A stretch of DNA of 64,000 nucleotides from Prochlorococcus_E sp000760215. GTDB lineage: Bacteria; Cyanobacteriota; Cyanobacteriia; PCC-6307; Cyanobiaceae. The position numbers were made by a program, and so were the translations under genes. Numbering within the stretch: position 1 is the stretch's first letter; each line of letters opens with the position of its first letter. Location of the stretch: the NCBI RefSeq assembly GCF_047303175.1, contig NZ_CP138945.1; one strand, 5' to 3'. This document shows positions 44,752-53,340 of this stretch, in pieces. Under the pieces are notes generated by a model. The model ran no database searches. It saw only the letters and a list, made by a program, of their open reading frames with translations, and was not told where the DNA came from.

Positions 44752-45136
44752 AAATAATATTTTATCTCGCTGGCTCAACAGTCTCTTTCTTGAGTAAGTC
44801 GCATTAGACTCGTTATATATAAGCAGGGCTTATCTTTATTGATTCATTGTTTTTCCCTAGTTTTCTCCACAGGTTTTGATAGGTTTTTCCACCGACTAGG
44901 CATGAAAACAGTATAAATACTTACTTTTGTGGAGTTTCTTATTGCTGTGATGCCGACTTTAGGATCTTGATAATTGTTGATTATAACCACAGGCTTTCTT
45001 AATGTTCCTCGAACTCCTTTTCAAGCAAATGAGTCTCACGATGTCTCGCTCGTTGGTATCAAATCTTTTGTTCCTTTGACGATTTGACCGATTATGTAGA
45101 TATTGGTCTGGTAAAGATTTTTGGAATGCTCTCAGG
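44752..45136 (+). other. 385-base intergenic gap with DnaA-box-like words
   Basis: No gene seen. It contains TTCTCCACA (44863-44871) and TTTTCCACC (44885-44893), each one mismatch from the cyanobacterial DnaA box TTTTCCACA, a reversed TTTGTGGAG (44926-44934), and AACCACA near 44985. It precedes the DUF2811 gene and includes its promoter and leader. I see no strong terminator or sRNA signature. Confidence 0.35.
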
Positions 45137-45454
45137 ATGGATCAAGCACAATTAAAGGCAATTGATACAAAAGCAAAGCAAAGCTTTCGTTCGGATCAAT
45201 CTCTAATAAACCTTGATAATGATTTATTAAAAATAGAACAGGCTGGAGATATAGCTTCTTCAGTTAGCATTGAAACTGAGATTCCAGAAGTGCTCTATAG
45301 GGGCATGAAGCAATTTATTTCTACAAATTCTAAATGGGACCAATATCGATTAATGAGTTCAGCATTGGCAAACTTTCTTTTTCAAAATGGATGTGATGAT
45401 AGAGCTATAACCGAGAGGTATCTTGACGACTTGTTTAATATGGCTGATTCTTAA
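45137..45454 (+). CDS. DUF2811 protein
   Basis: 105 aa. The conserved block VSIETEIPEVLYRGMKQFI, WDQYRLMSSALANFLFQNGC, DRAITERYLDDLF corresponds to DUF2811, widely conserved in cyanobacteria without known function. The N-terminal 40 residues are variable. Its 3' end overlaps the convergent GMC oxidoreductase gene by 20 bases. Confidence 0.85.
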   Translation: MDQAQLKAIDTKAKQSFRSDQSLINLDNDLLKIEQAGDIASSVSIETEIPEVLYRGMKQFISTNSKWDQYRLMSSALANFLFQNGCDDRAITERYLDDLFNMADS

Positions 45455-47075
45455 TTGCTTGCATACACGCTCTTCTGGTGATAGCCATCATTGTCAATGT
45501 AGGACTTTGCCAGGCAGAAGTTGGCCAACAGGCCCCATCAACAATTTGAACATTTTTGCATTTCCAAAGTCTATTCCATTTATCTAATACACTGTTATCT
45601 TCTTTACTGCCCATTGGAGCTCCACCTACTTCGTGAATGTAATACCCAGGTGGGGGAGGGCTATTTTGCAATGCAAATGCTTTCTCACTGATTTGGGATA
45701 GAAATGGAATTCTTACAAGATCTTTGAAAGGGGTCACCTCACCACCAGAGCATGAGATGCATTTTTCTATGGTTTTATTCATATGATTGACCATTCTCAA
45801 TTCATTTTCTTTCCATTTACAATTTATATGAGGAATGGGCAAGCCAAATTGATCTGATTTATTAGTTAGGGTTACTTTATTCTCTTCGTATGCCAATACC
45901 TCACCGTGCCCTATTAGGAAACCTGTTTTAGTTTTAGGCTTCCTTTTAAGAAGGGCTGGTGGCTCGAAACGATCAATCCCTCCCCAAAGACCATATCCTC
46001 TTATGAAGTCTATTGTGTTACTCGAATCCAATTTTGATCCAAATGGTATAAAGAAACTACCTGCGCCTGAGAGTTCATTTTTCCCATTAGCATTTATTTG
46101 ATTGTCATCATGAAGAGAAAAAAAACGACATGTAGAAATATGATCCATTAAATAGCAACCCAGCTTTCCAGATGGATCAATTAACCCATTATTCCTGACA
46201 TTTTCAGATGAGTTTAGGAGGATCTTTAAAGTCTGAATTGTAGAAGCGCATAATATTATTAGCTTGCACTTAATTCTTGCTCTCTCTTTATTTAATCTAT
46301 TAATAATCACTATTTCTTCTGCTAGATTTTGGTTTTTATTCATTACTAAATGCTCTACAATATGATTTGATAGTATTTCTACTTTTCCTGTTGAAAGGGC
46401 TTTCTTTAAGCTGCTTCCTACGCTACTTGATGTAGGCCAATCATTATCATTTAATTTCCTTGGTCCAAAACCTCTTGAATGAATCATCTTATAGTTTAAT
46501 CCTTTAAATATTTTTTCTTTAAATATTTTTTCCGAATTTGTAAAAGGTAAATTTTTTATGAATTCACCATCTGGTAATTGCTCTAAATTATCTTTATTTC
46601 CGTGGACTTTAAAAAATCTCTCTAAATAATTATAATGTTTTTCTAGATCTAAATAATTAATTGGCCATTCAGGACCATATCCATCAATAGAAGCGGCTTT
46701 AAAATCTTTTTGAGAAAGTCTTAATGTAATACCACCCCAAGTTAAACTTCTGCCACCAACTTGTCTGCCTTGTGTCCATATAAATGGATGATTTTTAGGA
46801 TATGAATATTGATTTTCTTTTTCATTTATATATAAAGAAGGGTTTGATTTCCAATAGCCAGGATGTTGTGCTTGCTGACTATTCTCTCCATTAATAAGTC
46901 CTTTTATTCTTTTAAATGTATTGAGAGGCTCATAACCTAATGCATCTGATGGATTAAGATTAGGACCAGCTTCTATAACGAGAACTCTTATCCCTAGTTC
47001 TGCAAGAGTAAGGGCAGCTATTCCTCCAGTTGCACCTGAACCAATTACTACAGCTTCGAACGGATAATTAATCAA
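45435..47075 (-). CDS. GMC-family FAD oxidoreductase
   Basis: 546 aa. FAD fold VIGSGATGGIAALTLAELG near residues 10-28, GRQVGGRSLTWGGIT (second FAD contact), CASTIQTLKILLNS, and the C-terminal GGAPMGSKEDNSVLD with QIVDGACWPTSAWQSPTLTMMAI, where a histidine in the usual GMC position (HEVGGAPM) is present. Substrate alcohol unknown; picocyanobacterial members are often annotated as choline dehydrogenase-like without proof. Confidence 0.88.
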   Translation of the reverse strand: MINYPFEAVVIGSGATGGIAALTLAELGIRVLVIEAGPNLNPSDALGYEPLNTFKRIKGLINGENSQQAQHPGYWKSNPSLYINEKENQYSYPKNHPFIWTQGRQVGGRSLTWGGITLRLSQKDFKAASIDGYGPEWPINYLDLEKHYNYLERFFKVHGNKDNLEQLPDGEFIKNLPFTNSEKIFKEKIFKGLNYKMIHSRGFGPRKLNDNDWPTSSSVGSSLKKALSTGKVEILSNHIVEHLVMNKNQNLAEEIVIINRLNKERARIKCKLIILCASTIQTLKILLNSSENVRNNGLIDPSGKLGCYLMDHISTCRFFSLHDDNQINANGKNELSGAGSFFIPFGSKLDSSNTIDFIRGYGLWGGIDRFEPPALLKRKPKTKTGFLIGHGEVLAYEENKVTLTNKSDQFGLPIPHINCKWKENELRMVNHMNKTIEKCISCSGGEVTPFKDLVRIPFLSQISEKAFALQNSPPPPGYYIHEVGGAPMGSKEDNSVLDKWNRLWKCKNVQIVDGACWPTSAWQSPTLTMMAITRRACMQAIKNQPY

Positions 47076-47227
47076 ATTTTAAATATTACATTTTATTCAA
47101 TCTATATTTTACTATCTGAAATGACATTAGATGATAAAATATTGTTATTAAAAAAAGGGATTAAACATAGAAATTGGTTCATATCCTAAGCGATTTTTCC
47201 AGCTAGATTTTACTAATAGAAAAACTT

Positions 47228-47530
47228 TTAGCTTCTTGCAACCCATGAAGGTGCACCTGAAAACCAATTGCCTAGCTCTTCAGGAGAAGGCTTATGAATA
47301 GGATTTACTTCAGTTGATCCTAGATCTAGTTCATTCAATAATTTACTTATTGCATCATTACATTCATTAGCTTGTTGGAGCCTTTTTGCCTGTTTCAACC
47401 AAGAACTAACCTTTTGGTCTTGATCAGCAGCTTTTTGTATATATATTCTTTCATTTAAACTAACCCCATTTCCCTTGGACAATCTACTAAGTATCTCTTG
47501 AATATGTTTGATAGTGATTGAAGAAAACAC
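47228..47530 (-). CDS. Hypothetical small helical protein
   Basis: 100 aa from a GTG. Soluble and helical, with a C-terminal conserved-looking motif SPEELGNWFSGAPSWVARS. Not recognised. It sits alone on the minus strand after the GMC gene. Confidence 0.65.
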   Translation of the reverse strand: MFSSITIKHIQEILSRLSKGNGVSLNERIYIQKAADQDQKVSSWLKQAKRLQQANECNDAISKLLNELDLGSTEVNPIHKPSPEELGNWFSGAPSWVARS

Positions 47531-47705
47531 TCTTTTTGAATAGCTTATTTATTTTTAGCTAGCTTTTAGCAAATGAGCTATTATTCAATAGAAACATTTT
47601 ATTAAATTTTTAGCTAGAACACTTTCGCTTGGACAAAATAAAGAAGAGTGTTTTACTTTTAATTGATATTAAATTATCTCACTCGTATTGATTCAGTAGT
47701 AATCT

Positions 47706-48182
47706 ATGCTATCAAGAATTCTCTTTTTCTTCATTTCTTTATTTTTGTTTTTGATTACTGAAATCCCTGGTTTTGCAGCAATTGATTATGGGAAGCAAAC
47801 TTTAGTAGGCAATGATTTCTCTAAGTTAGATTTAAAAGGAGCTACGTTTTACCTGACAAATCTACAGAATGCAGATTTATCCGATAGTGATTTAGAAGGA
47901 GCAAATCTATTTGGGGCCAAATTATTAAATACTAACTTATCAAATACTAATTTAAAAAATGCAACTCTAGATTCTGCTGTTTTTGATGGAGCTAATCTGG
48001 AGAATGCAGTTTTAGAGGATGCATTCGCATTTAATGCAAGGTTTAATAATGTAGAAATTAATGGGAGTGACTTTACAAATGTTATTTTGAGAGATGAAGA
48101 TCTTCGTTATCTATGCTCAATAGCCATTGGTGTAAATCCAGTAACTCAAAGAGATACTAAAGAAACACTGGAATGCATTTAA
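47706..48182 (+). CDS. Secreted pentapeptide-repeat protein
   Basis: 158 aa. An N-terminal signal peptide (ILFFFISLFLFLITEIPGFA) is followed by about 15 tandem A(D/N)LXX repeats (LKGATFYLTNLQNADLSDSD, LEGANLFGAKL) forming a quadrilateral beta helix. The C-terminal GVNPVTQRDTKETLECI carries a Cys that pairs with LRYLCSIA. In cyanobacteria such proteins are thylakoid-lumen or periplasmic and of unknown role. Confidence 0.85.
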   Translation: MLSRILFFFISLFLFLITEIPGFAAIDYGKQTLVGNDFSKLDLKGATFYLTNLQNADLSDSDLEGANLFGAKLLNTNLSNTNLKNATLDSAVFDGANLENAVLEDAFAFNARFNNVEINGSDFTNVILRDEDLRYLCSIAIGVNPVTQRDTKETLECI

Positions 48183-48216
48183 TAATGATTCAATAGCATT
48201 AAGTTAAATTTGATGT

Positions 48217-48597
48217 TTATTTAGAATAATACTCTTTTTTAAACTTCCCAATTGGACTGTTTAGGTATCCAAGAGTATTTAGATTCTTGATTAGATTTTT
48301 ACTGAAATTATAGTTATTACTTTCGGTTAGATAATTATGACCAAATTCTTTTAATGTAAGCTTTACAAGGTTCAACTCCCTTTCAGAGCCTAGTTTCTTC
48401 CCTATTGCTTGATAGGATTCGTTCATTGCAATCTTCGTTCTTTCCTTTTCAAGTACTATTCTTATCTTATTATCTAAATTGCTAAATAAAACATATATAA
48501 AACTTTTTGATTGATTATTCCTGATAGATTTATTCGAAATATAATCTCTTATTCTTATTGGATTTGGGTAAATCTTTTTTTTAATTTTGCAATTCAT
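48217..48597 (-). CDS. Basic hypothetical protein, second gene of a pair
   Basis: 126 aa, very basic and Asn/Lys-rich (MNCKIKKKIYPNPIRIRDYI). No recognised domain. It starts three bases after the ribbon-helix-helix-like gene ends, so it is translated from the same message. Its charge would suit nucleic-acid binding, but that is a composition argument. Confidence 0.55.
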   Translation of the reverse strand: MNCKIKKKIYPNPIRIRDYISNKSIRNNQSKSFIYVLFSNLDNKIRIVLEKERTKIAMNESYQAIGKKLGSERELNLVKLTLKEFGHNYLTESNNYNFSKNLIKNLNTLGYLNSPIGKFKKEYYSK

Positions 48598-48600
48598 TTT

Positions 48601-49110
48601 TTATAAGGTGTTATTTTTTGCAGATAGTGTTTCATATTCTTCCCAAATACTATTAACTTCAGCCAGAGCTATTCTTTTCTTGCATGCATCATCATATCTT
48701 TGTATTGCAACATTTGGAATTGATCCTTTGCTTTTCATCGCTCTTAACCCAATTTCAAGACATTGCAATGCAACACTTGAAAGGTCTCTGCCTTCAGCGG
48801 CAGCCCATACTTTCATTAAGTAATTAAGACTTGAGGGAACTGATACTTGTAATTTTGATGAATTTGCTGCGTTTAAACTTAGGTCGTCAAGGCTATTATC
48901 TTTTTCAATTAATCCGGCTTTAATAGTTTTTCTTGTGGCTTTTATTTGCTGGTCCAGTTCACTCGTAGATATTTTGGGATCTAGGCTTTCTAAAGCATAA
49001 ATAGCCCTTTCATTTTTATTTAGAGACTCAATTGCCCATAGCGATGTCTCCTCGGGGAGAGAGGTGGTCTTAATCCATTGGTCTCTGAAGTCGCTCCAGG
49101 TCTTTTTCAT
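48601..49110 (-). CDS. Ribbon-helix-helix-like protein, first gene of a pair
   Basis: 169 aa. The segment LQVSVPSSLNYLMKVWAAAEGRDLSSVALQCLEIGLRAM (about 91-129) has the strand-helix-helix layout of CopG/Arc-type DNA-binding proteins. An N-terminal helical part (KTWSDFRDQWIKTTSLPEE) comes first. No phage or integrase genes lie nearby. Partner gene downstream at 48597. Confidence 0.6.
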   Translation of the reverse strand: MKKTWSDFRDQWIKTTSLPEETSLWAIESLNKNERAIYALESLDPKISTSELDQQIKATRKTIKAGLIEKDNSLDDLSLNAANSSKLQVSVPSSLNYLMKVWAAAEGRDLSSVALQCLEIGLRAMKSKGSIPNVAIQRYDDACKKRIALAEVNSIWEEYETLSAKNNTL

Positions 49111-49377
49111 GCTGAATATGATCTACATGTATTCTACTAATATCTGTATGCATTGTCTACAGAGTGAGTATAGATTCTAAATAACTCTATAAAGAGTATA
49201 TGCTGTGTCTATTCCCTCTTTCTAGCTAACCGCTTTTTGGCACCCCACCTCATGTTCAGTCGACTTCTTTTAACTGGCTTTTTGCTTGCCAGGTGAAAGT
49301 TTTTTAATATTTAACCTGCCCTTCATTTGTTAGAACTATTGTTATTCATATGGGCTTGCCATCTTTATAGTTTTTAA

Positions 49378-49584
49378 ATGAAAACTTTATTGCTTCTTTC
49401 CCCAATTGTATTTTTTGTTTTGCCAACAGCTGTCTTATCAGAGAACTATTATCTGATACTTACAAAAAGGGGGACTGGCTTAGAAAGAATAGAGATGGAT
49501 AATAAGGAAGATTGTGATCAATTAGGAAAACAATGGAGCGAGGTGTCTGGATCTCATACCTATGCATGCCTTCAAATTGAATAA
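49378..49584 (+). CDS. Small secreted protein
   Basis: 68 aa. Signal peptide LLLLSPIVFFVLPTAVLS, with a likely cleavage near residue 21, then a short mature domain with two cysteines (KEDCDQLGKQW ... HTYACLQIE) that could form a disulfide. Function unknown. Confidence 0.6.
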   Translation: MKTLLLLSPIVFFVLPTAVLSENYYLILTKRGTGLERIEMDNKEDCDQLGKQWSEVSGSHTYACLQIE

Positions 49585-49591
49585 AGCTATC

Positions 49592-49702
49592 TCACTTTGA
49601 ATTCTTTTTATCATAAGTGAATATGTAATACAAACACCAGCAGACCCCAAGAATGAGTAGAGCAACCATTAAGTTAACTGACCATACGAATTCGCTATTC
49701 AT
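49592..49702 (-). CDS. 36-aa single-helix membrane protein
   Basis: MNSEFVWSVNLMVALLILGVC is followed by WCLYYIFTYDKKNSK to a TGA, giving 36 codons from the ATG at 49702. One membrane helix and a basic tail make it resemble small photosynthetic or respiratory subunits. It converges on the secreted-protein gene, with seven bases between stops. No strong Shine-Dalgarno is visible. Confidence 0.45.
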   Translation of the reverse strand: MNSEFVWSVNLMVALLILGVCWCLYYIFTYDKKNSK

Positions 49703-49892
49703 CACAAAATAATTGTTTTGGAAATAGTTAAACTAAATAGCTCATTACTTGATTGTTTTAGAATTGAATGCAAACACCTGCCATTAACTATTTAGAGCGT
49801 TATTTAAGCTAATAACCATTGAACTAAATTATTAATTCAATGAGTAATTAGTACTATCTTCTGGAAAAGCTCTGTGTTTAGAACTATAGAAG

Positions 49893-49977
49893 CGGAGGGG
49901 GTGGGATTCGAACCCACGGATGCTCTCACATCGCTGGTTTTCAAGACCAGAGCCATCAACCACTCGACCACCCCTCC
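49893..49977 (-). tRNA. tRNA-Ser (anticodon UGA)
   Basis: 85 bases. The acceptor stem pairs GGAGGGG with CCCCTCC and the discriminator is G. The anticodon loop CTTGAAA gives UGA, the T-arm loop TTCGAAT is standard, and a long class II variable arm is present. The 3' CCA is not encoded. It decodes UCA (and other UCN) codons. Confidence 0.95.
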
Positions 49978-49983
49978 AAGTTG

Positions 49984-50006
49984 GGCAGTTTGTTATCTGC
50001 CATTTT
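49984..50006 (+). terminator. Possible weak terminator or tRNA-leader hairpin
   Basis: GGCAG (49984-49988) and CTGCC (49997-50001), followed on the plus strand by ATTTTTATT, form a small hairpin. It could end plus-strand transcripts or belong to the tRNA-Ser 5' leader. The short stem lowers confidence. Confidence 0.3.
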
Positions 50007-50238
50007 TATTCTACCAACTGCCACTTACTTGGCCTGTTTGAAGTGACCTTATGTCTGAGGCCAACGACTAGCAAAAAATATGACAAATCCAAAGTGTTCT
50101 AAAATCCTTTACTTATAGAATATTTGGAGTATTTCTAAGTCTTGCAAGCAAAACTTTTCTTTATGAGTTACAAGCCAAATATTTTCATCTAATTTGCTGT
50201 TAGAATGTGCCATAATTTAAAAGATTAACAAACTTTTC

Positions 50239-50433
50239 ATGGCCAGCTCAAAGAGTGATCAATCTCGTTTTTTAGGCGATCTGCCTATGTCAGGTGAAAT
50301 ATCTGAAAAAGAAAAAGTTCGCTATATTTCTCACCTTATGTTTTTCATAGGATGCGCATTGTTCTCTTTTGGGATATGGGCTTTGTCTGGATTTACTCCA
50401 TCATCAGGAGCTACCGGGCCTTTCCCTTTCTAG
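50239..50433 (+). CDS. Small membrane protein, Ser-rich N-terminus
   Basis: 64 aa: a polar head (SSKSDQSRFLGDLPMSGEISEKEK), one helix (ISHLMFFIGCALFSFGIWAL) and a Pro/Gly-rich tail (SSGATGPFPF). Not recognised. It reads like a small thylakoid or cytoplasmic membrane protein of picocyanobacteria. Confidence 0.6.
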   Translation: MASSKSDQSRFLGDLPMSGEISEKEKVRYISHLMFFIGCALFSFGIWALSGFTPSSGATGPFPF

Positions 50434-50490
50434 CTCTAAAGCTTAAAATTTAATTTTACGTTGATATTTGTAGTTTGATATCTCTAAATT

Positions 50491-50745
50491 TTATAGATCC
50501 TTTAGTTTTTCATCTCTATTTTTCAGTAGGGTTTCAAACCATTTTGAAGCAGTCCCTCTTGAAATAGATCTATTCCTAAGCAAGTCGCATATCACTGAAT
50601 AAAGAGGCCCTACCTGAACAGTTTTGTTGAACCAATTCTCAAATGCGAGAATTTCAGCAGGTGTATGACAAGCCCTCAATTGATCAACAATTGCATCATG
50701 GGTATCTTTATTGAAAACCTCAATTTGTTTTTGTGTTGAAGTCAT
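50491..50745 (-). CDS. Hypothetical helical protein
   Basis: 84 aa, soluble, helical (DAIVDQLRACHTPAEILAFENWF; SRGTASKWFETLLKNRDEKL). Not recognised. A TTATCCACA word, the E. coli DnaA-box consensus, is at 50794-50802 just upstream of its start, but a single copy may be chance. Confidence 0.6.
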   Translation of the reverse strand: MTSTQKQIEVFNKDTHDAIVDQLRACHTPAEILAFENWFNKTVQVGPLYSVICDLLRNRSISRGTASKWFETLLKNRDEKLKDL

Positions 50746-50887
50746 TTCTATTTCTTGGGAAAAAGGTTTTCGCCTTTCTCTACCATTAGCTATTTATCCA
50801 CAACCTGCCAGCGCTGCTGCTATATCTTTGTAACAAAAAAGGATATCACTTTTATGATATTTCCATAGATAAGTTGCTTTTCTATAG

Positions 50888-53233
50888 TCAGTTTTCTGGT
50901 TGAGCTAGTGGTAGCAAGCATTTATCAGAGTCGCACCCTGCAGGTCCGGCTTCAGTTAATTCGCCTTGATCATATTTACTAAGTGCTTCAAAAAAGTCAC
51001 TAGTTACTCTCCTTTCTAGAACTTCTGATTGAAGTTTCTCAAAAGTTTTTTGATCAATAGGTTCAAAAGGCAATCTTGGGAAAGTTGCATTTGAATCAAA
51101 TCGTGCAAGCAAGGCTGCTGAAATATAGCCTTTGTTTTCCTTTATCGTTTTATATATTGCTTCTGACAAGGGAACTATTTCATTTTTTCTAAATTCAATT
51201 GTTGCTGATGTGTTGTGTTCAGTGTAATGACTTTGAACTTGCATATAGAAATCAAATTGAGCTAGGGCCGAAAAATTGTTTATTTCAATCTCGTCTGCTC
51301 CAGGAACATTAGCCCAGCTTACCTCTGTAGGTATTTCTACTAGCCATTCAGTGCACCTTGGGTCGAATGGGTTGTCAAGAAGCATGCCGTTTTCGTCCTT
51401 GTCAGATTGTGAGGGGACAATCGTGTAGCCATAGTCCATGCAGGCCATTGCTACAGGATCACTTTTTCTAAAGGTTATTCTTCTGATAAATCTTTGTGCT
51501 TTAGGTGGATGCCATCCTGGGGCTGCCCCAGTTAATAGGCTTTTAGTTCCAGCAGGTTGAACAGTAGTGCATCTGTTTGGCCTGCGAAGATTGTGCTTAT
51601 CGCAATATTCCCAAACAGTTTTGTTTACTATGTCTTTCCAGCCTTTTAAGTACTCTGCTTCTTGTGATTTGAAGGCCTTGCCTTCTTCAGATTCGGGTCT
51701 ACCTGCTTCCCACCATTTGAGCCATGGTGTGCCAAAAGCGTGAACAAAAAAGTCGAATAAGCCTGTGAAGCTAACTCCTACAATCGGATCTAAATCTCTA
51801 CTATTTCTATAACGGTCTACTTCAAAACGATGGTTTAAGAGACAGGCTACTGATAGACCTGCAGCTTTAAAAGCTTTGTTTTGAGATTCTTTGTCTGAAG
51901 GGCTTATTTGGTTTAAATGTACCTCTGCGAGATTGCAATGAAAATCTGCTCCAAGAATCTCACCACATGGATTAAGGCCATATCTACTTAGACGATGCTC
52001 AAGCTCAATTGAATTTATCGGCCCATATTGCTTTTGAAGCCATTTGGCTGCTTCCTCTTTCCCTTGGTCGCAGTAGATTTCTATAAATTCTTCCCTAAGT
52101 TCTTTAGATGTAAGAATATCTGAATTCGAACGTGCTATAGCTTCTGGAGCAAATTGAATAGCTCCTTCTCCAGAATGGAACTGTTTTAGTACGGCATCGT
52201 TTATTTCTTTTAGTGTTGGACGAGTGTGATAGACACGCGTATGGTTAGCCATGCGAAGTGCATCTCTCTCAGGGTCAATTCGCCAATTTCCACTTGAATC
52301 TTGTTGCCATAAGTTCTCTTTTGCAGAAGATGCAAGGGAATCATCTGAAGAGAATTGACGCATTCCAGCGCTTCGACGAATATTTCCAGCAACGATAGTT
52401 ACAGCAGCTTCATCTATAAGTAGACAGCATTCAATAGAAGTAAGTTGCCTCCCTAGCCCTTGCGAAAGAATCTTCGCTACACGTGGGTACAAATCTTTTA
52501 GTTTTACTGGGTTCGCCATTCCTCCAAACCCTTTTAGTGATTCACCTGCTGGCCTTACATCGTTTAGATCAATATTGACTTCGACTGTGCTTCCGTTGAA
52601 ATTAGGATCACTACTCAGTTCAAGAAGAGTTTGGTAACTATCTACCCAGCCTCTGCGGCTATCTCCCACCTTTATCAATGCTTTATTGCCTTTAATATTT
52701 AAGGTTGTTATATCGCTACGGTTGGCAGCTGGCGTTACTCCTATCTGAGATACAGAATTTATTTTTATTGGATTAAGAATAACTGGGAGCTTATTTATTA
52801 GATGAGGCTCGATAATTGCTCCTGTTCCGCATCCCATCATTGCTAAGTCCATCATTAGACCAAAGGCTTCCCAATCAACAAGATTTGTTGAGGTGCAATT
52901 ATATGCACCAGAGAAGTTCTTTTCTTTATTTATCCACTCTGTTCCACCTATCCATAGCCAACGGCCTGAAGGTAGTGCTTTCTTTTCGGCTTGCATTTGA
53001 GCCATTAGGGCCACTTCGCCTTTGGTCAGGTTCCCTAACTCGAAAAGGCCTTGTAGATTTCTCCCGCTTACTTGATCCCAACTTTCGCGCCCTGAAGGTG
53101 TCTTTCGGCTATAAGTCCTATAAAAAACGGGATTTGCAGCAGGGGCTGTTGAAGGGAAGGCCTGCGAATTCTCTTGATCAATTGAAGACTTAGTCTCAAT
53201 TTCTTGTTTGCTAGCTGCTAGTGACAAAATCAT
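50888..53233 (-). CDS. nrdJ: Class II (adenosylcobalamin-dependent) ribonucleotide reductase
   Basis: Makes deoxyribonucleotides using B12 instead of a diferric radical subunit. Start at the ATG at 53233 (781 aa, MILSLAASKQEIE); an ATG at 53281 would add a hydrophobic stretch that does not belong to this enzyme and place a hairpin inside the gene. Conserved parts: APAANPVFYRTYSRKTPSGRE, the first active-site cysteine in GAYNCTST, LNPCGEILGADFHCNLAEVHL, and the C-terminal redox pair GCDSDKCLLPL. It creates B12 demand; cbiX is in the same window. Confidence 0.92.
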   Translation of the reverse strand: MILSLAASKQEIETKSSIDQENSQAFPSTAPAANPVFYRTYSRKTPSGRESWDQVSGRNLQGLFELGNLTKGEVALMAQMQAEKKALPSGRWLWIGGTEWINKEKNFSGAYNCTSTNLVDWEAFGLMMDLAMMGCGTGAIIEPHLINKLPVILNPIKINSVSQIGVTPAANRSDITTLNIKGNKALIKVGDSRRGWVDSYQTLLELSSDPNFNGSTVEVNIDLNDVRPAGESLKGFGGMANPVKLKDLYPRVAKILSQGLGRQLTSIECCLLIDEAAVTIVAGNIRRSAGMRQFSSDDSLASSAKENLWQQDSSGNWRIDPERDALRMANHTRVYHTRPTLKEINDAVLKQFHSGEGAIQFAPEAIARSNSDILTSKELREEFIEIYCDQGKEEAAKWLQKQYGPINSIELEHRLSRYGLNPCGEILGADFHCNLAEVHLNQISPSDKESQNKAFKAAGLSVACLLNHRFEVDRYRNSRDLDPIVGVSFTGLFDFFVHAFGTPWLKWWEAGRPESEEGKAFKSQEAEYLKGWKDIVNKTVWEYCDKHNLRRPNRCTTVQPAGTKSLLTGAAPGWHPPKAQRFIRRITFRKSDPVAMACMDYGYTIVPSQSDKDENGMLLDNPFDPRCTEWLVEIPTEVSWANVPGADEIEINNFSALAQFDFYMQVQSHYTEHNTSATIEFRKNEIVPLSEAIYKTIKENKGYISAALLARFDSNATFPRLPFEPIDQKTFEKLQSEVLERRVTSDFFEALSKYDQGELTEAGPAGCDSDKCLLPLAQPEN

Positions 53234-53255
53234 TATTGCTGTAAGTATTAGGAAG

Positions 53256-53279
53256 GCTAACGCCATCGCTAGCGTTAGC
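53256..53279 (-). other. 7-bp hairpin in the nrdJ leader
   Basis: GCTAACG (53256-53262) and CGTTAGC (53273-53279) are perfect inverted repeats around a 10-base loop, 22 bases upstream of the preferred nrdJ start and near the divergent methyltransferase promoter. Probably a leader or operator element. It is far too small for a cobalamin riboswitch. Confidence 0.4.
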
Positions 53280-53340
53280 AAGTATTCTTTACCACCATTG
53301 ACAGTGTCCGTATTAACTTGTTTGAAGAACAGTTAATTAT

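Noticed and set aside
49920..50102. Plus-strand frame overlapping the tRNA-Ser gene
   Set aside because: It lies across a convincing tRNA on the opposite strand and shows no family-like features.
50794..50802. Perfect TTATCCACA word (E. coli DnaA-box consensus)
   Set aside because: A single copy is expected by chance in an AT-rich 64-kb window, and it is not in a plausible control position for nrdJ, being downstream of it.
52816..53193. Plus-strand frame inside nrdJ
   Set aside because: Shadow of the conserved class II reductase sequence.
53234..53340. Cobalamin riboswitch before nrdJ
   Set aside because: The divergent gap is only about 107 bases and I see no B12-box; only a simple hairpin is present.
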